NCBI RefSeq assembly: GCF_954871325.1
Contig: NC_088775.1
Span: 12,315,561 to 12,379,560, forward strand
DNA: 64,000 bases
Direction: 5' to 3'
From: Gordionus sp. m RMFG-2023
Lineage: Eukaryota; Nematomorpha; Gordioida; Chordodea; Parachordodidae
Below, one piece after another: positions 34,061 to 46,300 of the stretch. The first letter of the stretch is position 1. Every line of letters begins with the position of its first letter. Below the pieces are notes generated by a model. It worked only from the letters and a program-made list of their open reading frames with translations. It did not search any database and was not told the DNA's origin. The translations under genes and the position numbers were made by a program.

Positions 34061-34394
34061 GGCCATTTCCAGACAGAACGTTTTTTTAAAGCTTTAGGTA
34101 ATGTTACCACCAATCAATTTTTTATTTCCAAAAAAATGTTAACTTCTCGAATTAATTTTTTTTATCATAATATAATATATTTAAATAAAAGAACAATCCA
34201 GATCCCCATTTTTTAATCGTAAATAGAAAACAAACTGTTTAATTTTAATAACGATTAAATGGCGTTTTGAAATGTGGCTCCGGATTGTTTTTTTTAAAAA
34301 TATTATATAATATAAAAAAAATTAATTCGATAAGTTAACATTTTTGCTAGTACCCAAAAACCTCTTTGAAAAAACGTTCTGTCTGGAAATGGCA
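34061..34394. mobile_element. 334-bp MITE of PIF/Harbinger type
   Basis: Inverted ends GGCCATTTCCAGACAGAACG and TGCCATTTCCAGACAGAACG extend about 30 bp. They are flanked by TTA at 34058-34060 and 34395-34397, the 3-bp TWA duplication used by PIF/Harbinger. Inner parts are also roughly palindromic (ACAATCCAGATCCCC, CTCCGGATTGT). A transposase relic of this superfamily is at 62899-63172, but nothing ties the two directly. Confidence 0.68.
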
Positions 34395-34495
34395 TTAGAA
34401 AAAAAAATTATTTTTTTGATTTATCTTCATGTTTTTCATAAAAAATAAATGTGTTAAAAATATAAAAATATTTTAAGTAAAATATATAACTTTCA

Positions 34496-34740
34496 GAGAC
34501 CTACAAAAAAGTACCATTTGTGGCCTGGCCCCGATTTTTTAAAAAAAAATTTTTCTGCCCGACATATCCCGAATTTTTTAAACATATATAATTACATTTA
34601 TTTTTAATTTTTATACTAATAATGGCGATTTAAAATATTTAGTTTTGTTATTCGGCCCTGCCCGGGTATTTAAAAAAAATTTTTTTGACTTGGCCTTGGT
34701 ATATTTAAAAATATTAAAATACGCGGTCTAGCCTTCATAC
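34496..34740. mobile_element. decayed family D element
   Basis: Starts CAGAGACCTACAAAAAAG and has GGCCTGGCCCCG, GGCCCTGCCCGGG and CTTGGCCTTGG patches typical of family D. The right end is too worn to place. Confidence 0.5.
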
Positions 34741-35660
34741 TTCTTATAATTTTAAAAGAAGTCAGATTCAAAGTAGAAAGATCCTTTACCGGTCCTGGAT
34801 CTGGTAAATGTTTAATTAATATCAAAAATTATATATTTTATTTAACGCACTAATATTATACGTTTGTACCTCTTGTTAGAATCAGTTCTAGTCCTCGAAT
34901 ACCTTGAAATGCATTCCCATTACTGGAAATATAAAGAGATGGGTTTTATGTTCTTATTCTTAAATTTATCCCAGTTTTTTGAGAATTTATGGGCCCAAAC
35001 TTTGAATTATGATAATGTATTTGTGATAATTTAATTCGTGAAAATACTTATGATTGATACAAAATTAAAATTCTTGATTAAACAACAAGTTTAAGAACTA
35101 CTCACTCAGAATATAATAATACCATGTATAAAATACTTCCGAATTATTTATAATCAAAGTCTAAGTTCTCTAACTATATCCCTTTATGGCTCAGGCTTAA
35201 AATTTTTTCGGCTAAGGTTCATGCTTGAGAATATATAAATTTTTGGGCTGGGCTAAAACTAAAAATAAATTGAATTAACAGAGCCGTCACCCTTAGTCAT
35301 TTAGGTAGCCAGTGTCCATTTTATAATTGAATTCTTTTATATTTTAAACATCAAGAAGTCTCCGCGTTATTGGCTTAGGGAGGAGGGGGTCTTGAGGGCT
35401 GGATCAGAATTTGGAACCTCAAGTAAAAACAAGGGTTCTTATTTTGAAAAGTGGGTTCAAGTTATCTTAAATTTGGCGCTGTTCCAGGTTCAAGTTTTCA
35501 AACTTTGTTCAAAGCAATCAGAAAAAAATCTAAAATGAAACACGTGCATTTAAATAACAGATGTTATATATAAAATGAGGGTTATGATTCCCTTTTTCTA
35601 GAAGATTCTTGTTCCTGATTATAATTAGCCTCTACATTCCAGTCAAATCAAACACCATTT
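34741..35660. other. AT-rich spacer
   Basis: Only small eroded GC patches (for example 35170-35270, GGCTCAGGC and GGGCTGGGC). No gene is supported. Confidence 0.35.
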
Positions 35661-35669
35661 GGCTGACCC

Positions 35670-36640
<971 letters not shown>

Positions 36641-36659
36641 CGGCCGAAAATCTCGAATG

Positions 36660-37202
36660 ATCCTATATATATAATTGATATACAACGTTGAGCATCTTTA
36701 TTTTATATAGAATCTCTTTATTAATACTCCTGAAACGAAACATAGGGTGAAGACATTTTGATTATTTTTTTTACTGAATTAAAAAGTACCCCCTCCCCTC
36801 CCTTTAAATATAAATGTTTTCTTAATGTGCGGTCATTTTGGTTTAAGGTTCAAATATAAGGGTGTAAAAATTTTATGAATGGTTCATATTTCAAATATTG
36901 TTTCTGCTTATTTGAAAAAAAATTTAATTTTGATCTAGTTTTTATAAGATAAAGAGAAAGCTAATTTTTTAAAAATTATAATTTTAATTAAGCTTTGAAT
37001 TTTTATTTAAAAAAAAATAGCATAATTTGATATCAAAAACTTCTCTTATTTAATACATTAAATTATCGATAAGGTTTAGAGTATTATGTTTCAACAGACT
37101 AAAAGAATACGAGAAAATTTAATTATCTTCCCATTTTTTAAAATTGTTCGTCGGAGCATTTAAAAAATGGAAGTATTTCTTGTATTTTAGATAGCGGATC
37201 AC
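36660..37202. other. intergenic, AT-rich
   Basis: Nothing supported. Confidence 0.35.
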
Positions 37203-37432
37203 TAGAGTTGTTTAAAAAGCCCGATTTGGGTTGATTTTCAAAAACGGCCCGATTAAGATTTTAACCAAAATAATATTGTTGGGGGCCTCGAGATTTGGCG
37301 AATAGAAGTCCAAAACCTTTCTGCCATTTATGAGCAAAATTACCAGGCTTACACTTAATATTATTTTGGTTATTTAATCTTAAATGAGCCATTTTTAAAA
37401 ATCATCCCGAATCGGACTTTTTTACAATGCTA
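37203..37432. mobile_element. palindromic MITE (family C)
   Basis: The left end TAGAGTTGTTTAAAAAGCCC is mirrored at the right by a GACTTTTTTACAATGCTA stretch, with AGCCATTTTTAAAAATCA near the right arm. Flanks CGGATCAC and AAGATCAC agree at 6 of 8 positions. Confidence 0.62.
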
Positions 37433-38000
37433 GAAGATCACAATATAATGATACAAATGAAAGGATCATTCTAAAATTCTATTTTTAATTTTAACATTTA
37501 AAAAAAAAGAAAGTCAATCAAATACCTCATTAATAAAAAGTCTCTTAGATACTTTAGTTTAAAAGTAAAATATTGACTAAATATTTAACCTTATTATTAT
37601 ACAATATATATACATATATTATTTTATATATTTTGCTTTACTTCTTTAATTCTAAATTCTGCTTTAAATCTTATTTCACTATCTTTTCTTAATATAATAT
37701 TTGTAATTCAGATATTATTTTATTTCAATATTTCTTCAAATTATTTTAATTTTGAATATATTATATAAATCTTATAATTTTTAATGGCGATATATGTTTT
37801 TTTCAAAATTCTTTTCCTTGTCCACTGCATTTATTTCTTTTCATAAATTAAATAAAATACATCGCCGAAGACTAGCTTATTTATTTATTGAAAACTTTAG
37901 ATATATATAAATTTATTTATTTTTACATTAATTAATATATAATCTTTATTAAAAATTATACCACGACCACCCAAAATAAGACCAGTCCTATTTATCACTT
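37433..38000. other. intergenic, AT-rich
   Basis: Nothing supported. Confidence 0.35.
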
Positions 38001-38027
38001 CTCTTCGAGTAGTATTATCTCTTCCAA

Positions 38028-39240
38028 TCAGTTCACTATGTAAACCAATTCACCTTCCATCTCTTTCCTCGTAATAGCTAACAGTTCAGCTTCATCCATA
38101 TCCTTGATTATGTTAGGTAGGAGTACGGCTGCTTGCTTCCCTAAATAACAGGGCTTTTCTGATTTGTTAGCTGGCACTTTCTTTAAATCTAACGGGTATC
38201 GTGCAAATACTGGATCGTTGTACATTGTAGTTGGAACCTTCCTGAATACATGTTCGTTTGTAATGGATCTTGGCTCTTCCCGACGCTTCTTGGTTCGACG
38301 GTCTCGATATATCCTCCATTGGTAATGGATCTTCATACGCCTCTAATCCCGACATAGGAAACATTGACGACGTTCTTGCCACCATAAGCTTGAACGCTAA
38401 TTAGCAAATCTTCCTTCCTTCTACGAACGACGGAATCCTATCCGGAAGTGTCCAGCTTCAACTGCTGCCTCCATTTATCCTCCCATTTTTGCGCAAATGG
38501 ATAGGAATCGATTAGTGCTATCACATTTTCCATGATGTGAGTTGTAAAATGGGTATAAAATACCGTCGCCATCGAGCTACAAAAAAAATATCCTTCCTCC
38601 TTATTCCTCTCTACCTTTCTCATTAGCATTCGAGGTTAAATTATATTACTCATATCCTAGTTTGATCACGGTGACGAATACCCTCCCCCCGTCCTCAAAC
38701 TGGATACGATTTAATTTTTTTCCTAACTTTTCTATTGTTACACCCTTTTCCCATAATCTATCTTTATTATGATGCCATCAAGTCTATTTGGTCGATAGGG
38801 TATGTTGGTACATTTTGTACCTTTGCCAGAACATCACTACCGCCCTTTAGTTTTAAAATATCCAATATGACTCTAGTTTTTCTACTCAAGAATTTTTGAA
38901 TTGGAGTAAACCCCCCACTGTTTATAGAATTATTATAATATAACTGAGCAATCTACACCTACGACGTTGATGACTCAGATATTCAACGGTACGCTAGGAA
39001 ACAATAAAAGAGATGACATCTAATGATGCATCATTAACATATAATTTATATTATGGGACATTTTTTTGTTGGAAATAGAAAGGCTCACTTGTTTGTTACC
39101 GTGATCACACAAGGATACGAGTAGTGTAATTTAACGGGTGATAATGAGAAATAGGGAGGAATAAGGAGGAAGGATATATTTTTTTTTGTATCTCGATGTC
39201 GACGGTTTTTTATACCCATTTAACAACTCACATCATACAA
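38028..39240. mobile_element. retroelement-like relic with an inverted terminal-like repeat, family unassigned
   Basis: This segment is richer in G+C than its surroundings. A stretch of about 130-165 bp read on the minus strand from about 38690 (ACCGTGATCAAACTAGGATA, then a GGAGGAAGGATAT and ACAACTCACATCAT part) recurs on the plus strand at about 39107-39232. On the minus strand a G-rich purine tract (GAGGACGGGGGGAGGG) comes just before the first copy, as before an LTR. Minus-strand open fragments around 38028-38629 contain hydrophilic protein-like sequence (for example LLPNIIKDMDEAELLAITRK). It is broken, with several interruptions and no complete gene. Family assignment was not possible; a host pseudogene is an alternative. 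Confidence 0.38.
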
Positions 39241-39345
39241 AAATAACACCATTTTGCAAAAAAGTGGATATAGAACACTATAATACTCAGTCGAGTCTAC
39301 GCTATATTAAATACTTAATATAAAAATAAAATTAAAAATTTTTAT

Positions 39346-39655
39346 TTTTTTTGGGCTGGACCGGGCTGGCAAAATGTAGAGATACCAGGAAATATTATTA
39401 GGCCTAACAAATGAATATTTTTTATTTTGCATATTTATTTAATGATATTATGACCTACTACTATGATCCATTCATTAATATTTACAATTTCCTTTTTCAT
39501 TACATTTTGTGTTTATTGCTTTGATAAGAAAAATCATAAACCTTTAATCCTCATAATTATTCGCTATGTATCTATAGGATATATTTCCGGATTTTAAAAA
39601 ACTGAGCCGGGCCGGCACTTTATATATTACCAAGAGCCGAGCCTGAATTTTTCCA
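39346..39655. mobile_element. decayed family D element
   Basis: GC patches at both sides (GGGCTGGACCGGGCTGGC with TGTAGAGATACCA on the left; GAGCCGGGCCGGCAC and GAGCCGAGCCTGAA on the right) match family D end modules in inverted order. Exact borders are lost. Around 39780-39860 the next stretch has an unusually balanced open reading on both strands (plus: AKIKTIVEAFEWILKYIKP), which might be an exon, but the strand cannot be decided. Confidence 0.42.
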
Positions 39656-39964
39656 TAGTATTTAAAATTAATATTAATACAATAAAACACTATAGTATCT
39701 TGAAATATCATTTATTATACTCTAAATAATAGACGCTAAAAAATATAATTTTAGCCTGGACATTTTCTTTTATTAATAAAAACTTAATCAGATTATCTCT
39801 ATTAAAAACAGGGGCTCTAGCTAAGATTAAGACCATAGTGGAAGCGTTCGAGTGGATACTAAAATATATCAAGCCTCTAACGTTATAAAATATCATTTCC
39901 AAAAGATTTGGATATTTTGAGCGTTCGTACATTTAATTTTTTTTATCGTCTGCTTACTAATTAC

Positions 39965-40104
39965 CAGAGTTGTTAAAAGATACTTTTTAAATGGTCTAAA
40001 ATAATATCTAGATACAGATATTTTAATCAAAAATCTATCTAGATACAGATACAGATACCACATTAGGAACTAGTTACTTGTATCTAGATTCTTTAACAAC
40101 TCTG
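39965..40104. mobile_element. 140-bp hAT-like MITE (family G, copy 2)
   Basis: CAGAGTTGTTAAA at the left and its complement at the right. The exact 8-bp duplication CTAATTAC lies at 39957-39964 and 40105-40112. The interior has TCTAGATACAGATA repeated. Confidence 0.85.
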
Positions 40105-40299
40105 CTAATTACGAATAATTTCCATATTTTAATATTTTAATAATTTCCATATTTCAAAGAGTGTGATATATTATAATTTTAAAAACTTACCTTGTTTAAT
40201 TTTTACCTTATTTTTGTATATTTTAAATACTTATTCGCTAAATTTTTATTTTATGGCTATATATGAATTAGTTAAGTTATTTTTCTCAATTTTAAGCAG

Positions 40300-40349
40300 A
40301 TTTTCTTAATTCGCACCTCGATGCTCAGTGAATTTTCTACCACACCCTT
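40300..40349 (+). CDS. possible upstream exon of the 40-52 kb gene
   Basis: After a TTTTAAGCAG acceptor the frame reads IFLIRTSMLSEFSTTP; a GTGGAT donor at 40350 leaves phase 2, which fits the next exon. The donor is weak, so this exon is tentative. Confidence 0.3.
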
Positions 40350-43300
40350 GTGGATTAGCCGACTTAAACCATTACCAAAATTTTATTAGTTGATACACGC
40401 ATTTATTTTGTTTGTTAATTTTTGTAAAAATTCATATAAATTTTTTTACCATTATCAATCTCATCGGTAAAACCTTCATTTTTTTAAATAAAAAAAATGG
40501 TCCAAGAAATGTTGCATTTTTATTTTAAATCATGAAAACGTCTGATTTTAAACAAAAAAATGTTGTTATAAAAAAAAGTAAGATAATTTGTATTTTATTT
40601 GAATTAAATTCACTTCTTCTCTGTTTCATATTACCATTCAATTAATTTATTATTAGGTTTTTTTTAAAAAAAATTTATAATTCAATATATTGCACATATA
40701 AATAATTTAAATCGACATTTTTTTTTGTTAGATTTTTTTGGACCTGAAACTGTATTTTTAATTTGATTTAACAAAAAAAAACAAAATTGTTTATCGTTTA
40801 AAAATGGCGAAAATGGAAAATATTTTAGATATGATCTCTAAAAATAGATAAATAATAGATGTGACCTCAATTATATAAGCTATGCTGTGATTGTTAAAGT
40901 TTAGGATAGGCACGGCTTGACCTCGGAAGGTCTTTATACTAAAGATCATTAACTAATCCTTTTTTTTTCTTTTGCTTTATATTTAAAAATAGGGAACCAA
41001 TAAAATTTCGTAGGTACGGTGATACTAGAATAATCGACGATGGAAGCCATTTACATCAAGTAAATATCCTTTTCATTTAAACTTACATCTTGCCTTCTTT
41101 TTATCATTATCACCCCCTTTTTTGATCACCATCTTTTAACCAATTTTTTCCTAACTCGATTTTAAAGGGTGAAAACGATTCGTCATGTCATAGATCCCTT
41201 TCCAACACTGGGAAGGATGATCTCGCCTCTACCACACCGCCGAGTGCAATACCGAGTTTAGAATGCGGGGGAGGAATAGGACAACAGGAACCGGCCTACA
41301 ATTATCCCTCCTCTTATCGACAAGTGGACGAGCCCGTATATTTTTCTTTCCACGCGAATGGAATCGCTACCAAACAACAAAAATTGACGACTTCTAATCA
41401 AAAGTATAATCCGTTGGTGAACAGGCAGGAGAGTCTAGAGGGCGATCGAGTTAACGATATCGAGATGAACTTGCTGGTAAATTAAAAAAAAATATGTACA
41501 TATTTTACTTTTCGGTAAAGTTAATAGATATTCTAAAAGTGAAACGTGTTAGGATAGAAATAGATACTCTACAAATGTATGCACATATTCGGGCATTCTC
41601 TTGGCTCGCGGTGTATATTTTTTTTTGAAATTTAGAATATTTTTTTATATATATAATAAATTGAAGTTTTGGGATCATTTTTTTTAAAGATGGAACTTAG
41701 ACCACATCCTATCTAGACCTTATTTTTGTTCTTAATTCTGAATTCTACTCTGAAAAGCAGTTTGGACATCATTTTTGGTTATTTTTAAATATAGATTTTG
41801 ACACTAGGTTTGATATCTTTAAAATACGCTTATGTACTTATTTCCATTTTTGAATCTAAAAATCACTATTTAGAAAATCTATTTATAATTTTTACAAAGA
41901 AAAAAGACGTGCCAAAAGCAGGACACAACCTTAACGCCTTTAAAAATAAAATTTTGTATATTTTGACATTAGAAAAATGGTTCATATAAATACAAACCAT
42001 TCATTATAGGCTCCATATACTGATTATAATCATACACACGCTTCTTCCAATTGCGATCGCGATGTCAGCTGTTATCAAATGGAAGACAATGAAGCAAAAA
42101 TTATCGATACCAAGAAGAAAACCAAAAATAGAAAGAAAAAATGTTCCACCAGTTAAATTTCATATATAAATTTTAATTTAAATTAGCTGAGGTTCAGAAT
42201 TTAGTGAATTTTTTTATGATTTATTCGAATTCCTATTGGTATAATTTTACCCTAAAACCCCTATAACGTGGCACACTCAAGGGACGTTACATTTTGATTG
42301 ACATTGAGATACATTTTGTGACCCTGTTTTTAATCGAATTTTGGATGGGATATCAGTGCTAGAACTTACGTGAAGGGTTAAAGATAAGGAGTTGCCCTAA
42401 TATTAAAGTTAGCACTAATTTGCGGCTAAATATAGAGAATATGCTGTATTTTTATATATTTCGCCGCGAATTTGCGTTAACTGTGACTTCAGGGTTTGTT
42501 ACCTTCGGATGTTTCACCGTATTATATAAATTCTATCTGTGTTTAAGTTCAAAACAAAAAACAATTAATTAATCTAATCCTCATTGTTTATAAAAATTAA
42601 GGTCAAATATTTAATAAATTTAAATCACTATTCAAATATATAAATAATTTATTTTTTTTTGTTAACGCATGATTGCTACCTACCACCATATTTTTAAAAC
42701 TTAATTAATTTATGAAATTTTGCATGTTTTTTTAAAAAAAATTAAATTTCAATGTTAAGATCATAACGATATCAATGTTATTTGTCAAGAAGAAACGCGA
42801 AATGGCTTATCAGTTCAAACATAGTAATTTATAAAAATATTAATTATTTTTTTGTTGTTATTGCAATTTCGTTAAAAATTTTAAAAAATTTCCGAAACAC
42901 TATATAAAATAAAACCATGGGTTATTTTTCAGAGTTACACATATTATCCGGGCCGATGATATCGGTCAATATCGATATTGCCGGATACTTTCAATTATAA
43001 CCGATATCGTCAAAAAATAATTAACTTTTTTTAGCCTTACGTTTAAGGCCATGAAATTAATTAAACAATAAAGAAAGAAGACGATTATAATTTCTTTTTC
43101 ATCCTATTTTGCAATTATACTTTTAATTAATTTTTTTTACTTATAAATTTTTAATAATTTTAGATAAATAAATATTAATGAATTATATCTTTTCTTCTTC
43201 TTCTTCTTTCTAAACACCAAAATGTAATAATATTGTTTTTCGGTTATCAATGGTATCAACTAGTGTTGATTGAACGGCTGTTTCATTTTTTAAAACAGCA

Positions 43301-46300
43301 AACTCAATATTTTAGTCAAAAAACTATTCCCTAAGCCTCGAGATTTCGTTTATAGTTATCTAAACCTTTCTGCCATCTATGAGCGAAAATCTCCAGCCTT
43401 GCTGAATATTTTTCTGGATATAATAGTGAGTTAGTCGTTTTTAAAAAATCGGCTAAAATCGAGCGCTTAACAACATTACAATAGACTGACACCATACTGG
43501 TGATCGATGAAATCAAGATTTTTGCCAAACATGAGCCAAATGATAGCGCAAAGATTGGACTCTCTTTTGGCCAAATCTTGAGGCTTTGGTAAAATTTGTG
43601 ATTACGCCCTTTTGAAAATGGCTAGATCGAAGTTTTTTTTTACAACACTCTTAGTTTCGGTATCGGGTGCATCTCCAGTATATTACATTATAATTTATTT
43701 TCTAAAATTTTTATTCGGCCATCAAGTGACGGTCCTAGCCCTAACGTATTCACTCAAGCCAGTTACAAAACAAGGAAAGGGGCTACTCTGCAATCGAAGC
43801 TTCATCATGCGCAGAATAAAAATGTAAGATTTTTTTAAAAAAACAACAAAAAGTGTTGATATGTTTGGGGCGGTGGCTTATAACAAACCTTACACTTTTG
43901 CCCATAGAATTTATAATTTTTTTCTAGACCTCGCAAGCTAAAAATTTTGAATTATTATTTTTTGTTAATTTATATTTAATTTTTTCCGACTGACATTTTT
44001 TAAAAAAAAAAAACTGGGCAATGCAGAATGCCCAAAGCGTTCAAATTTTTACCTCATAAAGATTTAAAATAAACTCGATTTCATATATCTTAGGTCAAGA
44101 AAGAATATATCGCCTGCTGCGATCAGGGCAAAAAGGATATTAATGATTTGGTCGTTTTTATTGAAGGAGGCGTCAAGCAATGCCATAACAGTAATAACGC
44201 TTCCCGCCACGTTAAAAATAATCCAAATAAGGTTGTAAATAATTTATAATGATAGAAAATTCACTTTTGGAACACTTTAAAAAAAGAGACTTGCAGCAAA
44301 CTCTCGAAAGTCTTTCTTTTTTTTAATTCTAGAATGGTTTTCTTATTTTCTTTTTTAAAGGTAAAGAATGAGAGGGGAGGGGGTGCGTTGTCAGTTCACA
44401 TAAAATATTCGATATTTATAGATATAAGACGCCTAAGATCTCAATTTATTTCGATTTAGAGAAGAGGAAGCTAGCCGTTTTCATTGATAATTACTAACCG
44501 CGCTTAAATTTTTTTTTTAGACCAACTTAATCCGAAATCAAAGCCTACACCACCATAATGGCAAATTAATTGATCATAATGATTACAACCTTAAATCAGA
44601 TTCGGCCAACGATATAGCATCGCCTCATGGTAGAACCTCGTCTTTAGATGGAAATTGCGGTACTAGCCAGGGTGGTAACGATGGTACTAGCGGTATTTCG
44701 GAAATTGACAAAAACAGTTAAGCTCATGATTTATTTAAAAAAATTTATTTCTTAATATTATATTAAGAGATTTTTGACCAATTTAATCATCGGGTTTTTT
44801 AAACAAATGAATACGATCTAGGATAAGGTGGCCATACTTGCCTACTTTGGTGGAAACATTTTGGTTTTTTAGCTCTCACTTACGCTTTGTCCACGCTCTG
44901 ATTATTTACGATTTCTTCCAATTTTTATGTTGAAGAGAGAAATAGGTGCCTTTAGTAAACTTTCCAAATAGAATCTTATATCTCTTAACAATATAAAACT
45001 CTTCATTTTATTCCAGTCTCATTTATGTGCTTAAAAAATATATAAAATGTAATCTGGCAGCAATAATTTTTCGAATTATATTATAATAGCTTGATAATAC
45101 TTCCTGATGTAATGAAAATTAGTTTATTATTTCAAAAAAACGGAAATCGGAAACCCGAAATGGCCATTAAAAGTGAAGCTCCTTTAAATTTGTACAAAAT
45201 CCTATACTCGATTCGAAGTACTTATTAGGTGTTATATGTTTAAAGTAAGCATCTGTCTTATAAGGTTGGTTTAATTAAGTTTATCTAAAAAAAATGTTTT
45301 AAACTAAAAAAATCTCTTCTTTGGGACTCACTTATGTCTGCTCTTTCCCATCATATAAAAATTCGAATCCTTTACCAATAGCCTAAACAAGGAAAATAAA
45401 AAAATATTCAAAATTATTAAATTACATATTCATACTACGTATTATCAACAAACAAACATTTTTCTCCCATAACATACAAATTTTTAACTCTATGCTCAAA
45501 AAATTAAGACATTTACTAATGAACCATGAAAATTTCTCTTTTTATTGCAAAAAAGGCAAATTGATTTATTCAAATATAACTATAGCTCCTTTTTAGGAAC
45601 AACTAAAAAATAGTTGTCCATGATATTTTATCCGTTTATATAAGATTTTTATATCATGAGTTTTATAATATTAATATCTTTTATCTCAGAAACTACGAAT
45701 GTCAAAAAACACCACTCTTCCGAAGATTTGAATTGCTCTCATATGAAGGAAATCGTATTCGATCTTCCAATTGAGTAAAAATTAAAATAGATAAATATTA
45801 AATAGAATATTTTGGACAATTTTAAAATCACAAAAAAATAATTGTTCATCATAATGAGTGACATGCGCTCTGCAGTTTTACACTAAAGGTCTAAATCGGC
45901 CTTAATTCTCCAGGGTTGGTTCCTAATTTTTGGAAATTTTAACCCAGAACAAAAAAAAGAAATTATTGATCCCTCCACCCGAATTTATTAGGCGAAGTTT
46001 TATCCATCTATAAGAGTTTATTATTAAAAAACAAATTTAAAACAACGGTCATTTAAAAAAAATTAATTATGATTGTATTCCCCAGCTCACGTCAAGATGC
46101 TCAGATTTTTCTAATGGTACCACATATTCTCAAATAATAATATTTCGATTCCGGGGAAAAAAATTTCTGCCCGGCCCTAAATTATTTTTGAATTAGGTCC
46201 GACCTGGCCCGCTCCCTCTCCACAAAAAAATTAATTTAAAATTCGGGCTGGGCCGAGTCAAACCTTTCAGTTTACAAGTTGAAAATGATTGACATTTAAG

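Noticed and set aside
39780-39860. Possible exon, open on both strands
   Set aside because: The strand cannot be decided and no matching-phase neighbour exon was found, so it was not listed as coding.
43612-43827. 71-codon frame starting MKMARSKFFFTT
   Set aside because: Its first half is a MITE end; the second half is better explained as an exon in another phase that splices at AAT|GTAAGA.
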